Assembly: GCA_937893675.1 (NCBI GenBank)
Contig: CALBGI010000056.1
Location: forward strand, 53,464 to 117,463
Source of the DNA: an uncultured Blautia sp.
Lineage (GTDB): Bacteria > Bacillota > Clostridia > Lachnospirales > Lachnospiraceae
Direction: 5' to 3'
DNA length: 64,000 bases
Of the stretch, positions 27,826 through 37,078 are shown in pieces. The notes under the pieces were generated by a model. It ran no database searches, had not been told where the DNA came from, and worked only from the letters and a program-made list of their open reading frames with translations. Each line of letters opens with the position of its first letter. The first letter of the stretch is position 1. The position numbers were made by a program, and so were the translations under genes.

Positions 27826-28737
27826 ATGACACTGGCACAGCTGCGATATGCCATCACGGTGGCGAAGGCCACCTCCATGAATGAGGCTGCGCGAAAGCTT
27901 TTTATTTCCCAGCCCAGCCTTTCCACGGCGATCCGGGAGCTGGAGGAGGAAATCGGCGTGGAGCTTTTCCACCGCACCAATCGGGGCGTTTGGGTGACCC
28001 CGGAGGGGGAGGAGTTTATCGGCTACGCGAAGCAGGTGGTGGATCAGTATGAGCTGATGGAGTCCAAATATGTGGCGAAAAAATCCGGAAAGAAAAAATT
28101 CAGCGTTTCCATGCAGCACTATTCCTTTGCCGTGAGCGCGTTTGTGGAGCTGGTGAAGCAGTTTGGCATGGATGAGTACGAATTTGCGGTTCACGAGACA
28201 AAAACCCAGAAGGTCATTGAGGATGTGAAGAACTTCAAGAGCGAAATCGGTATTCTTTATGTGAATGACTTTAACCGCAAGGTGCTGGAAAAGCTGTTCC
28301 ACGAGTTTAACCTGGAGTTTCATGAGCTTTTGCAGTGCGGAGTCTATGTGTATCTGTGGAAAGGACACCCTCTGGCAGAGAGAGAGAAGATCGCGCTGGA
28401 GGAGCTTGTGGAATACCCCTGCCTGTCCTTTGAGCAGGGGGCGGACAATTCCTTTTATTTTGCGGAGGAAGTGCTGAGCACCTACGAATACAAGCGGCTC
28501 ATCAAGGCAGACGACCGGGCTACGGTGCTGAACCTGATGCGGGGGCTGAACGGATATATCCTCTGCTCGGGCATCATCTGCGAAGAGCTGAACGGTTCCG
28601 ATTACTGCGCGGTAAAGCTTGATTCGGACGAGATGATGACTATCGGGTATCTGGCGCGGAAGGGCGCCACCATCAGCCCGCTGGGGCAGAAGTATCTGGA
28701 AGAAGTGGCGAAATACCGGGATGCGGTTGGGCAGTAG
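27826..28737 (+). CDS. LysR family transcriptional regulator
   Basis: A 303-residue protein with an N-terminal LysR helix-turn-helix (residues 1-60; SMNEAARKLFISQPSLSTAI, then VTPEGEEF) and a type-2 periplasmic-binding effector domain. AAAGGAGG precedes the ATG. The methionine transporter metNIQ lies 1.3 kb downstream on the same strand, and sulfur-metabolism LysR proteins often control such genes; here that is only a possibility because the HipA-like gene intervenes. Confidence 0.92.
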   Translation: MTLAQLRYAITVAKATSMNEAARKLFISQPSLSTAIRELEEEIGVELFHRTNRGVWVTPEGEEFIGYAKQVVDQYELMESKYVAKKSGKKKFSVSMQHYSFAVSAFVELVKQFGMDEYEFAVHETKTQKVIEDVKNFKSEIGILYVNDFNRKVLEKLFHEFNLEFHELLQCGVYVYLWKGHPLAEREKIALEELVEYPCLSFEQGADNSFYFAEEVLSTYEYKRLIKADDRATVLNLMRGLNGYILCSGIICEELNGSDYCAVKLDSDEMMTIGYLARKGATISPLGQKYLEEVAKYRDAVGQ

Positions 28738-28791
28738 GAAGAAGCCGCAGGTTTTGGGATGCAGATCAAGAGCAGCAAAGAAGGTGAGAAT

Positions 28792-29913
28792 GTGAAGATC
28801 ATTTATGAAATTATGCACGGAGAGGAGAAAACTGCCAGAGTAGATACGCAGGGGCATTGTGAAATATATGATCCTGTGATGATGCCATACAATCTGTATC
28901 TGGACGATACAGAGGAAGAAATAGATACGCTTGTAAATAATGTGACAAATTTTTATTTTTGGTGTGCTTCACGTATGCTGACGCTGGACAGGAAGTATGC
29001 GAAAGAGATTCTGAACAGCATTGGCGCTGCACAGGCGATGACGGACCGCGAGCGCGCGCAGATCGCACTGATCTACCGGTGCGTGTCACTGACGGATATT
29101 TACTGGGTAAAAAAAGCAGAGGAACAGGTAAAATTCGCAGATGTGAACCTGTATCAGAATCACCTGGACAATGCATTTGTAGATGTGGCATTGCGGGGAA
29201 GGCAGATATCCGTAGAAAATAAGAGCCTGGCAAGAGATCTGTCTACCAATGGCTGTTTTCCAAAAGCATGGGTGCGAAAGAATGACAGATTTTTGCTGAT
29301 GAAAGACGGAGGGGCAGATGCTGTGGAACGCGAAGTGCTGGCAAGCAAAGTATGTCAGTGTTTTTCCTGTCCCCAGGTGATTTATAAAGAAGGATCATAT
29401 GACGGGGAGAAGGTCTCTGTCAGTGAGCTGATGACTTCTCCTCAATATTCCATTGTGTCCAGAGAGGCGTTTGAGATTTATGCGGCGAATCGGGAGATCG
29501 ATGCACTGGAGTTTATTTTACAGTTAGATGCGTATTCCTTTTATATGATGAATATTTTGGACTATCTGGTTGGAAATACAGACCGCCACTGGGGGAACTG
29601 GGGGCTTCTGGTGGATAACCGGACCAATCAGGCTGTCTCACTTCATGCATTAATGGATTTTAATCAGTCGTTCCAGTCGTATCATACATTGGAGGGCGCG
29701 AACTGTCAGACCGTTTATCCAAGAAAACAGAATCAGAAAGAAGCGGCGGTGGAAGCGGTGGCAAAGATCGGCCTGAATCAGATCGCAGAGATACGAGAAG
29801 AATGGTTTCAGGGAAGAGAAAACGAATACAGGATGCTGAGGAAGCGATTGGAAAGCTTAAAAGCAGCAGAAAAAGCGCCATGTGAGTGGCAGAGAAACAA
29901 CGGCCAGTTATAG
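28792..29913 (+). CDS. HipA-like / CtkA-like protein kinase
   Basis: The protein of about 373 residues contains the catalytic-loop motif GNTDRHWGNWG near residue 262 and the metal-binding LMDFNQSF near 288, the pair that marks HipA-type and CtkA-type Ser/Thr kinases. The N-terminus KIIYEIMHGEE also resembles that group. The GTG at 28792 has AAGGTG 7 bases before it; an ATG at 28759 has no such site. No HipB-like DNA-binding antitoxin gene is next to it, so it is an orphan or non-toxin kinase. Confidence 0.72.
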   Translation: MKIIYEIMHGEEKTARVDTQGHCEIYDPVMMPYNLYLDDTEEEIDTLVNNVTNFYFWCASRMLTLDRKYAKEILNSIGAAQAMTDRERAQIALIYRCVSLTDIYWVKKAEEQVKFADVNLYQNHLDNAFVDVALRGRQISVENKSLARDLSTNGCFPKAWVRKNDRFLLMKDGGADAVEREVLASKVCQCFSCPQVIYKEGSYDGEKVSVSELMTSPQYSIVSREAFEIYAANREIDALEFILQLDAYSFYMMNILDYLVGNTDRHWGNWGLLVDNRTNQAVSLHALMDFNQSFQSYHTLEGANCQTVYPRKQNQKEAAVEAVAKIGLNQIAEIREEWFQGRENEYRMLRKRLESLKAAEKAPCEWQRNNGQL

Positions 29914-29939
29914 TTTAAAGCTATAGCTGGCTGCAAATT
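29903..29939 (+). terminator. Terminator after the HipA-like gene
   Basis: GCCAGTTATAG (29903-29913) pairs with CTATAGCTGGC (29921-29931), 11 bases with one wobble and a 7-base loop. It overlaps the stop codon and is followed by a short T-run. Confidence 0.6.
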
Positions 29940-29946
29940 TTATGAA

Positions 29947-29976
29947 TTGTTCAAACATAAGAAAAAGTGCTATAGT
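29947..29976 (+). promoter_or_regulatory. Likely metNIQ promoter
   Basis: TTGTTC (29947-29952), an 18-base spacer and TATAGT (29971-29976) form a moderate promoter before metN. No S-box or T-box methionine riboswitch is visible in the 100-base leader. Confidence 0.45.
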
Positions 29977-30013
29977 ATCCATGTTGACAAAACAAAGGGA
30001 AAGAGGATTAGAC

Positions 30014-31057
30014 ATGTCTGAAATTGTCATTGAAAACGTGTGCAAAAGCTTTGCCTCCAAGGACGGCACAGTACATGCACTGAAAAACGTCAGCCTGTCC
30101 ATTGAATCCGGGGACATTTTCGGAATCATCGGCATGTCCGGCGCGGGCAAGAGCACGCTGGTACGCTGTATGAATTTTCTGGAGCAGCCCACAGAGGGGC
30201 GGGTATTGATCAACGGAAAATCCCTTGGGGATTATTCGGAAAAAGAGCTTCGCAAGCAGAGAGAAAGCATTGGGATGATCTTCCAGCACTTCAATCTGCT
30301 GATGCAGAAATCGGTTATCGAAAACATCTGTTTTCCCCTGTATATCCAGGGAAAGAAAAAGCCGGAGGCCAGGGCGAAGGCCAAGGAGCTTCTGGAGATC
30401 GTGGGCTTAAGCGAAAAAGCCAACGCTTATCCGGCGCAGCTTTCCGGCGGACAGAAGCAGAGGGTGGCCATCGCAAGAGCGCTGGCATCTGACCCGAAGA
30501 TCCTTCTGTGCGACGAGGCCACAAGCGCTTTGGATCCGCAGACCACTTCTTCGATCCTGGAGCTTCTGCAGAATATTAACAAACGATTCGGCATCACCAT
30601 TGTGATCATCACACATCAGATGTCCGTTGTCCGGGAAATCTGCACCCGGGTTGCCATTATGAACGAGGGCGAGGTTGTGGAGCAGGGAACGGTGAACGAT
30701 ATTTTTACCCACCCGAAATCTGCAGTTGCCAGAGAGATCATCCGCAAGGACAAGGGAGCAAGCGTGGAGAGCAAGTCCAGCATTACCATGCCGGCGCCGC
30801 TCATCCAGAAGGGCAAGGTGATCCGTATTGTATTTTCCGAGAACTCAGCCTTTGAGCCGGTGATTTCCAATCTCATACTTACGTTCCACGAGCCGGTGAA
30901 TATTTTGAAGGCCGCAACCAAAAACGTGGGCGGCGTGGCCAAAGGCGAGATGATTCTGGGCTTTGCCCCGGAAAGCACCAACGTGGAGGCTATGATGAAA
31001 TATCTGGAGGACAGAGGTCTTGCAGTGGAGGAGGCGATGGATTATGTCGGGCAGTGA
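30014..31057 (+). CDS. metN: Methionine ABC transporter ATP-binding protein
   Basis: A 347-residue ATPase with Walker A GMSGAGKST (residues 40-48), signature LSGGQKQRVAIARAL and Walker B. A C-terminal NIL ligand-binding domain (about residues 268-345) inhibits transport when methionine is plentiful in known MetN proteins. The ATG at 30014 is preferred over an upstream ATG at 29942, which lies before the promoter -10. It overlaps metI by 14 bases. Confidence 0.95.
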   Translation: MSEIVIENVCKSFASKDGTVHALKNVSLSIESGDIFGIIGMSGAGKSTLVRCMNFLEQPTEGRVLINGKSLGDYSEKELRKQRESIGMIFQHFNLLMQKSVIENICFPLYIQGKKKPEARAKAKELLEIVGLSEKANAYPAQLSGGQKQRVAIARALASDPKILLCDEATSALDPQTTSSILELLQNINKRFGITIVIITHQMSVVREICTRVAIMNEGEVVEQGTVNDIFTHPKSAVAREIIRKDKGASVESKSSITMPAPLIQKGKVIRIVFSENSAFEPVISNLILTFHEPVNILKAATKNVGGVAKGEMILGFAPESTNVEAMMKYLEDRGLAVEEAMDYVGQ

Positions 31058-31703
31058 ATTAGTGAGTATGCTGGCGGAGGAAGCGGTTGTCACCTTATAT
31101 ATGACGATCTTTTCCACAGCGCTTGGGTATCTGTTCGGGCTTCCCATGGGAGTGCTTCTGACCATCTCGGACAAAGAGGGGCTGAAACCGAATACGGTAT
31201 TGTATAAGATTCTGGATGTGATCGCCAATATTGTGCGAAGCGTTCCGTTTTTGATCCTTTTGATCCTGCTCATACCCTTTACCAGGTTTGTTGTGGGCAA
31301 ATCCTACGGACCTACGGCTACCGTGGTTTCTCTGACCGTGGCGGCCATACCCTTTATCGCGCGTATGGTAGAGTCTTCCCTGAAGGAAGTGGACGCCGGT
31401 GTCATTGAGGCGGCGCGCTCCATGGGAGCCGGAACTCTGCAGATCGTGTGGAAGGTGATGCTGGTGGAGGCAAGAACCTCCCTCATCAACGGCGCGACCA
31501 TTGCAACGGCAACCATCCTTGGCTATTCTGCCATGGCCGGCGCAGTAGGCGGCGGCGGACTGGGAGATGTGGCGATCCGCTACGGTTATCACCGTTATGA
31601 AGCGGACATTATGTTTATCACAGTGGTTCTGCTGATTCTTCTGGTTCAGTTGTTCCAGACGGCGGGCACCAGGATTGCCAACCGTTTAGATAAAAGAAAA
31701 TAA
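31044..31703 (+). CDS. metI: Methionine ABC transporter permease
   Basis: A 219-residue BPD_transp_1-type permease with five membrane helices and the EAA-like loop EAARSMGAGTLQIVWKVML. The ATG at 31044 follows GGAGGAGG and overlaps metN. With MetN it forms the import channel for D- and L-methionine. Confidence 0.95.
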   Translation: MSGSELVSMLAEEAVVTLYMTIFSTALGYLFGLPMGVLLTISDKEGLKPNTVLYKILDVIANIVRSVPFLILLILLIPFTRFVVGKSYGPTATVVSLTVAAIPFIARMVESSLKEVDAGVIEAARSMGAGTLQIVWKVMLVEARTSLINGATIATATILGYSAMAGAVGGGGLGDVAIRYGYHRYEADIMFITVVLLILLVQLFQTAGTRIANRLDKRK

Positions 31704-31734
31704 AAAAGAGAATAGAAAAACGGAGGAAATGATT

Positions 31735-32652
31735 ATGAAAAAATTGACAGCAGCAGTACTGGCTGGAGTACTGGCAACAGGAGCGCTTGCAGCAACCGTA
31801 AGCGCAGAGGATGACAAAAAGATCACCGTGGCAGCATCCGCCACTCCCCACGCAGAGATCCTGGAGCAGGCAAAGCCGCTTCTGGAGGAAAAGGGCTATG
31901 AGCTTGAGGTGGAGATCTTTGACGACTACATTCTGCCCAACGAGGTAGTGGAAGCCGGAGAGTTTGATGCAAACTACTTCCAGCACATTCCTTATCTGGA
32001 CAGCTTTAATGAAGAAAAAGGCACACACCTGGTAAACGCAGGCGGTATCCACTATGAGCCATTTGGAATTTATCCGGGAACCAAGGACAGCCTGGATGAC
32101 ATCGAAGACGGAGACACTATCGCGGTTCCCAACGACACCACCAACGAGGCGAGAGCGCTTCTGCTTCTGCAGGACAACGGAATCATCACCCTGAAAGAGG
32201 GCGTTGGTCTGGAGGCCACGGTGCGCGATATTGAGGAGTACAAGGTGGAAGTGGAGATCCAGGAGCTGGAGGCAGCGCAGGTTCCCCGCTATACCGAAGA
32301 AATGTCCTATGTAGTCATGAACGGAAATTATGCGCTGCAGGCAGGCTTCTCTGTAGCGGATGACGCGCTTACCTATGAGACTTCTGATTCTGAGGCGGCA
32401 AAAACCTATGTGAACGTCATTGCGGTAAAAGAGGGCAACGAGGATTCCGAAAAAATCCAGGCTCTGGTAGATGTTCTGAAGTCCGACGACATCAAGAACT
32501 ACATTAACGAAACCTACAACGGCGCGGTCATTCCTTTTGAGGAAAGCGCAGACGCAGCTGAGGCTGAGGATGCGGCAGAAACCGAGGAGGCAGCAGAGGA
32601 AACCGCTGAGACAGAGGAAGCAGCTGACACGGAAGCAGCAGAAGAGGAATAA
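31735..32652 (+). CDS. metQ: Methionine-binding protein (NlpA family) with acidic tail
   Basis: A 305-residue NlpA-family receptor that feeds MetNI. The start is the ATG at 31735, 8 bases after GGAGG. The signal peptide ends in TVSA-EDD with no lipobox Cys, although most Gram-positive MetQ proteins are lipoproteins. Residues about 270-305 form a repetitive Ala/Glu-rich acidic tail not found in usual MetQ. How the protein stays near the membrane is unclear. Confidence 0.92.
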   Translation: MKKLTAAVLAGVLATGALAATVSAEDDKKITVAASATPHAEILEQAKPLLEEKGYELEVEIFDDYILPNEVVEAGEFDANYFQHIPYLDSFNEEKGTHLVNAGGIHYEPFGIYPGTKDSLDDIEDGDTIAVPNDTTNEARALLLLQDNGIITLKEGVGLEATVRDIEEYKVEVEIQELEAAQVPRYTEEMSYVVMNGNYALQAGFSVADDALTYETSDSEAAKTYVNVIAVKEGNEDSEKIQALVDVLKSDDIKNYINETYNGAVIPFEESADAAEAEDAAETEEAAEETAETEEAADTEAAEEE

Positions 32653-32654
32653 GC

Positions 32655-33005
32655 ATGATATTTCTGGAATATCCAAAATGCACCACCTGCCAGAAAGCCA
32701 GAAAATGGCTGGATGCGCACGGTGTGGCTTACGAGGACAGACACATTAAAGAAAATAATCCCACAGTGGAGGAGCTGAAAGCATGGCATGCCAAAAGCGG
32801 CGTGGAGCTGAAGAAGTTTTTCAATACCAGCGGGCTGATCTACAAGAACCTGGGACTGAAGGATAAGCTTCCGACCATGACGGACGAAGAAAAGTATGCG
32901 CTTCTGGCGACAGACGGCATGCTGGTGAAGCGGCCGCTGGTGATCGGCGAGGATTTTGTGTTGATCGGATTTAAAGAGGCACAGTGGGAAGAGAAGTTAT
33001 TGTAA
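32655..33005 (+). CDS. Spx/ArsC/YffB-family thioredoxin-fold protein
   Basis: A 116-residue protein with the N-terminal redox motif CTTCQKAR (C9 and C12) and the ArsC-like end KRPLVIGEDFVLIGF. It resembles the Spx/YffB/MgsR group. Its length and CxxC motif fit a glutaredoxin-like reductase or a regulator of the Spx type. It sits 2 bases after metQ and probably shares its transcript. Confidence 0.87.
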   Translation: MIFLEYPKCTTCQKARKWLDAHGVAYEDRHIKENNPTVEELKAWHAKSGVELKKFFNTSGLIYKNLGLKDKLPTMTDEEKYALLATDGMLVKRPLVIGEDFVLIGFKEAQWEEKLL

Positions 33006-33012
33006 TAACAAG

Positions 33013-33051
33013 AAAAAGGAGGAGCGTTGCAAATAACGTTCCTCCTTTTTT
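33013..33051. terminator. Bidirectional terminator
   Basis: AAAAAGGAGGAGCGTT pairs with AACGTTCCTCCTTTTT, with one wobble and a short loop. It ends both the metNIQ unit and the convergent FmdE/ABC operon. Confidence 0.9.
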
Positions 33052-33077
33052 GCGCAAAAATGACGGCGCCATTCTTG

Positions 33078-33611
33078 TCACAGACCTCTGGAATATGGAC
33101 GATAGCAGGCAGAGCATACGGGTTCTCCATTCTGCAGATGGACATAATTTTCGGCAACCCCTTCGCCGCAGACAGCACAGGTACAGCTTCTGAAAATGCG
33201 CGCTTTTTCCGGCATCTGTTCCGGGGCAGCTTTCACCGTGAACATTTCGTGACAGTCGCCGTCCATAAGCCAGGCAAGCCGTTCGGCCTTTGTTTTCTCC
33301 GGGGTGGAGCGCAGTACCAGGCGGAAAGAGGTTCCGTCGCTGCGGCGGTAAAAAGAAAAAGCATTTTTTCCCTGCATATGGAAAATAAGATTTCCTTTTC
33401 CGACAGTGCATCCGGTGAGCACCTGAACGGCATCGACGCCACAGGCATCGGTTTCTGCCACGCAGACAAGTTCTTCATCCTCGCTGCGGCTTTGTCCGCC
33501 CAGCAGCTCCCAGGCATACAGTACCGCCTGAAAACCAACGGCCAGTCCGCCGCAGCTATGTCCGTGAAATTTCACACATTTTTCCCACAGGGCTTCCAGT
33601 TCTTTTTGCAT
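33078..33611 (-). CDS. FmdE-like protein with C-terminal zinc-finger
   Basis: A 177-residue protein. The FmdE domain shows FHGHSCGGLAVG and the Cys-rich block ETDACGVDAVQVLTGCTVGKG. The C-terminal 35 residues contain CAVCGEG followed by CSACY, a two-CxxC zinc ribbon. The ATG at 33611 follows AGGAGG, preferred over the in-frame start at 33653. FmdE proteins occur with molybdenum or tungsten formylmethanofuran dehydrogenases and beside metal transporters. Here it is the last gene of a Dpp/Nik-type ABC operon, which suggests metal handling; this is inference. Confidence 0.8.
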   Translation of the reverse strand: MQKELEALWEKCVKFHGHSCGGLAVGFQAVLYAWELLGGQSRSEDEELVCVAETDACGVDAVQVLTGCTVGKGNLIFHMQGKNAFSFYRRSDGTSFRLVLRSTPEKTKAERLAWLMDGDCHEMFTVKAAPEQMPEKARIFRSCTCAVCGEGVAENYVHLQNGEPVCSACYRPYSRGL

Positions 33612-33622
33612 CACATAACCTC

Positions 33623-34432
33623 CTAAGAATCCTGAATAGCAGTCTGCCTGCATTCAAAAAGCAGACTGAGCAGATAAAATGACAGTGACAGGAGCATGAT
33701 ACAGATACCCGGGGAGAGAAGATAACTGTATGCCTGCCGTAAAAATGCGCCTCGTTTATAGGCGAAATTAATCATTGTGCCCCAGGTAGGGTGATATAAA
33801 TCCCCAAATCCCAAAAAGCTCAAGGTGGATTCCATCATGATACAGCTGTTGACGCCCAGAAGAAACCGTGAAAGAAGAACATCATACAGATTGGGAATAA
33901 TGTGGCAGAAAATAATATGTGTCCTGCCATAGCCCTGGATGACGCAGTTTTCAATAAAAGGCCGGGCATTCAGATGAAGCACCTTTGCACGGACATTTCG
34001 CGCGATCCCAACCCAGCTGAATGCAGCAATCAGGAGCGTCAGATGTTTGGCGGAGCTGCCGAGAAACGCGGCCAGCACGATCATGGTGATCAGCTTCGGG
34101 AGCAGCATAAAAATATTAATAACTCCGTTCAAACATCCTCCGGCAGCACCTTTTCCGGCAGCCAGCACGCCGATCATGCTGCCAAGAAGCAGCGTCAAAA
34201 TGCTGCTGGATACGCCGATCAGAAGTGTTTCCCGGGTGCCGTAGATTAATTCTGCAAAAATATCATAGCCAAGGGCGTTGGTCCCCAAAATGTGATCCGG
34301 CGATGAGGGCAGCCAGGGGCCAAACATTTCTTTGGGACCATAGTCCGTAAAAATTGACGGAAACAGGGCTGCCAGCAAAAATATCAGAAACAGTCCGCCG
34401 CCGAACAGCAGCAAAAGCCGGCGTTTTTTCAT
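33623..34432 (-). CDS. Dpp/Nik-type ABC transporter permease C
   Basis: A 269-residue BPD_transp_1 permease with about six helices and a DppC/NikC-type N-terminal segment (GPWLPSSPDHILGTNALGYDIF). This part of the family imports dipeptides, opines or nickel chelates. It overlaps the DppB-like gene by four bases. Confidence 0.9.
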   Translation of the reverse strand: MKKRRLLLLFGGGLFLIFLLAALFPSIFTDYGPKEMFGPWLPSSPDHILGTNALGYDIFAELIYGTRETLLIGVSSSILTLLLGSMIGVLAAGKGAAGGCLNGVINIFMLLPKLITMIVLAAFLGSSAKHLTLLIAAFSWVGIARNVRAKVLHLNARPFIENCVIQGYGRTHIIFCHIIPNLYDVLLSRFLLGVNSCIMMESTLSFLGFGDLYHPTWGTMINFAYKRGAFLRQAYSYLLSPGICIMLLSLSFYLLSLLFECRQTAIQDS

Positions 34433-35409
34433 GTTTCGCCACCTCCCAGTCTGACCTTCGGGTCAATTAAAATGCAGATCAAATCTGTCAGTACGATCGA
34501 AATGGTCATGATCGCCGTTGTGACGAAGAGGATTCCCTGCATCAGCGGATAGTCCAAGGTATAGACTGCTTCGGAGAGTAACTGTCCCATGCCTCCGATG
34601 GAAAAGACATTTTCCACCACCAGGGAACCGCCAATACAGGTGCTGACGCTCATGCCGACCATAGTGACAAAGGGCTGCGCGATATTTTTCAGAATATATC
34701 CGAATTTAATTTTCATATCAGACAAGCCGCGTTCTTTTGCATAAAGCACATATTTTTCATCCGTGATCTGGCTGACGGTATTTCGCATCAGGAGATAGCG
34801 GGACGGTGTTGATGCGATCGTCAGGGTCAGAACCGGAAGGATCAGATGGTGGATCCTGTCCAGGAGATATGCGGCAGTTCCGGGCAGAACCTGGGCGCTG
34901 TTCAAGCCGGTATAGGGGAACCAGTTCTGGCGGAAGCAGAGCAGGATCATCAGTACCATTGCGATCAGAAATGCAGGCATGGTGTTGACGACAATCTGCA
35001 ATGTGGTGGACGCCTTATCACAAAGGCTTCCTTTTTTATAGCCGCAGTGCAGTCCCCAGAAAAGCCCGATCGTGGTGCTGAGTATAACCGCGGGCAGCGT
35101 GATCTGGAGCGTATAGCCAAGCCTTTCCAGGATCAGGGCAAAGACTGCCGCTTCTTTTTTGTAGGAATAACCAAGAGTTCCGTCAAACAGAGAGCGCAGA
35201 TAATAGCCAAACTGTATGAAAACCGGCTCCTCCAGATGGAGTGCCTGCCGGTAATAAGCAATCTGGGCAGGCGTCATATCCTCCTCGGAAAAGCCGGTAA
35301 GATAAGCAATGGGATTCCCCGGCAGAAGCCGGGGCAGGAAAAAGTTCAAAACAGTCACGATGACGAAGCACACCAGTGCAAGTATCAGACTTTTTTTATA
35401 TGTTTTCAC
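34429..35409 (-). CDS. Dpp/Nik-type ABC transporter permease B
   Basis: A 326-residue permease with six membrane helices and the long first extracytoplasmic loop of DppB/NikB (SEEDMTPAQIAYYRQALHLE). It forms a heterodimer with the permease encoded next to it. Confidence 0.9.
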   Translation of the reverse strand: MKTYKKSLILALVCFVIVTVLNFFLPRLLPGNPIAYLTGFSEEDMTPAQIAYYRQALHLEEPVFIQFGYYLRSLFDGTLGYSYKKEAAVFALILERLGYTLQITLPAVILSTTIGLFWGLHCGYKKGSLCDKASTTLQIVVNTMPAFLIAMVLMILLCFRQNWFPYTGLNSAQVLPGTAAYLLDRIHHLILPVLTLTIASTPSRYLLMRNTVSQITDEKYVLYAKERGLSDMKIKFGYILKNIAQPFVTMVGMSVSTCIGGSLVVENVFSIGGMGQLLSEAVYTLDYPLMQGILFVTTAIMTISIVLTDLICILIDPKVRLGGGET

Positions 35410-35434
35410 CGGTGTGCCTCCTGATTCAAAATAG

Positions 35435-37078
35435 TTATCTGGCAGTGACAGTAAACCAGTTGTTTACATTATTGAGACCGAACACGGCATCTACAGTCAC
35501 GTTGGTAAGCTTTGAGGAATACGCAAGCATCATATTGTCCCAGGACAGAGCGATCAGCGGTGTGTGCGCTGCATAGTAATCCTGAAGTTTGGCAGCGCCT
35601 GCATAGTAGTCCTCCAGAACCGCTGCAGCTGCCATTTCTTCCAAAATATGCTGGAATTCTTCATCAAAAACCTGACAGCCGCCCTGAACCGCATGATTGC
35701 CGTCCACGTAAATGGAGCCGAGGCCATTGCCCATACCCATGCCTGCGGCGGTATATCCGAAAATGGCTGCTTCCATTGTGATGTTGTTTTCGGAAAACTT
35801 ATTGCTGGTCTTCGCGTTATATGCGTCCTGGTCTATGGTATCCAGATAAACCTGGATGCCGAACTGTTCCAGCTGTGTTTTGATCATTTCTGCATAGCCC
35901 ACATGGGCTTCTTTGGCCGCATTGACAGTCAGTGTAAATGCAGCAGTCTGCCCGTCGGCATTGACAAAAAATCCATCCTCGTTTTTCTCGGTATAGCCGG
36001 CTGCTTTCATGTATTCTGCAGCCTTTGCTGGATCCGTTGTCAGCTTTTCGGTTTCTTTGTAGCCAACCGTGGTGGAGGGGGCGAAGCCGCGGTTTGGTAT
36101 TTCTGCGTAGGCGCTTCCGAAATAAGTCCTGAAAGCTTCATAATCCAGGGCACAGGAGACCGCCTGGCGGAGATTTTCGTCAGCGAACCAACCGTTGGCG
36201 TTGTTAAAAGCCAATACGGCAGGTGCATTGGCGGCAGCAACGTTTATCAGGGAAATGGTTTCATCACCTGCCAGCACGTCCTGATAAGTGCCGGCAACAC
36301 CGGCGGAATAGTTCCAGACCATATCAATATCTCCCTGCTGAAGCGCGAGATACATGGTATCTTCGTTGCTGAAAAGGCGGTAGACTATTTTTTCTGCATT
36401 GGGCTTCCGGGGATATTTTTCATTGACCGCAAAGGTGAGCGTTCCGGCTTCTTTGTTGAAGGATTCCAACACATAGGGGCCGCAGGTGATCCGTGCCTCC
36501 TCATCGGTTACGGTGTCTTTTCCTTCGTAAATGTGTTTGGGCATTACCCGGAAAGAGGTCATGTTGCTCAGCTCTCGCACATTGGGGGCGGTCAGTGTCA
36601 GAGAAATACTTTTTTTGTCATCCGAGAGAGAATAATCGGAATATTTTGCTTCGACGACCGCGCCTTCCTCGTCGGTTTGAGGTTCAAAATTAGCGCTGCC
36701 CTTTGCCTGGTCATACTGAAGCGTGAACAGAATATCTTCTGCGGTTACCGGCTCCCCGTCAGACCAGGTCATGCCGTCCTGAATGGTGTAGGTCCAGGTT
36801 GCTGCATCCTCGGTTTCATAGGAGGCCAGCAGCGGATGATATTCGCCGTTGGTGTCCTGACAGACAAGCGGCAGCTCGGATACTCCGCTGGCAAGCATAT
36901 CAAAATTGTACTCGCCAAAGGTCGCAGTTTCGATAGCGGCTGTTGTGCCGATCGTGATCGTCTCCAAAGCATACCCGGAGGGTTTTTCAGGGTCCGCGGC
37001 TGCCGCTGCAGTTGTGCTGCCAACAGTCAGAGTGGCTGTCAGCAGGGCTGTCAGCAAAAAAGATTTGTGTTTTTTCAT
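35435..37078 (-). CDS. Dpp/Nik-type ABC transporter substrate-binding protein
   Basis: A 547-residue SBP_bac_5-family receptor. The signal peptide is about 28 residues and ends in an Ala-rich stretch before DPEKPSG, with no lipobox Cys. The motif LVCQDTNGEYHPLLAS and the later TWTYTIQDGMTWSDGEPV match DppA/NikA. The ligand could be a peptide, nickel or a metal chelate. The gene overlaps the ATPase gene by four bases. Confidence 0.9.
   Translation of the reverse strand: MKKHKSFLLTALLTATLTVGSTTAAAAADPEKPSGYALETITIGTTAAIETATFGEYNFDMLASGVSELPLVCQDTNGEYHPLLASYETEDAATWTYTIQDGMTWSDGEPVTAEDILFTLQYDQAKGSANFEPQTDEEGAVVEAKYSDYSLSDDKKSISLTLTAPNVRELSNMTSFRVMPKHIYEGKDTVTDEEARITCGPYVLESFNKEAGTLTFAVNEKYPRKPNAEKIVYRLFSNEDTMYLALQQGDIDMVWNYSAGVAGTYQDVLAGDETISLINVAAANAPAVLAFNNANGWFADENLRQAVSCALDYEAFRTYFGSAYAEIPNRGFAPSTTVGYKETEKLTTDPAKAAEYMKAAGYTEKNEDGFFVNADGQTAAFTLTVNAAKEAHVGYAEMIKTQLEQFGIQVYLDTIDQDAYNAKTSNKFSENNITMEAAIFGYTAAGMGMGNGLGSIYVDGNHAVQGGCQVFDEEFQHILEEMAAAAVLEDYYAGAAKLQDYYAAHTPLIALSWDNMMLAYSSKLTNVTVDAVFGLNNVNNWFTVTAR

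Noticed and set aside
30014..31057. S-box or T-box methionine riboswitch before metN
   Set aside because: The leader is only about 40 bases after the promoter and lacks the conserved blocks of either element.
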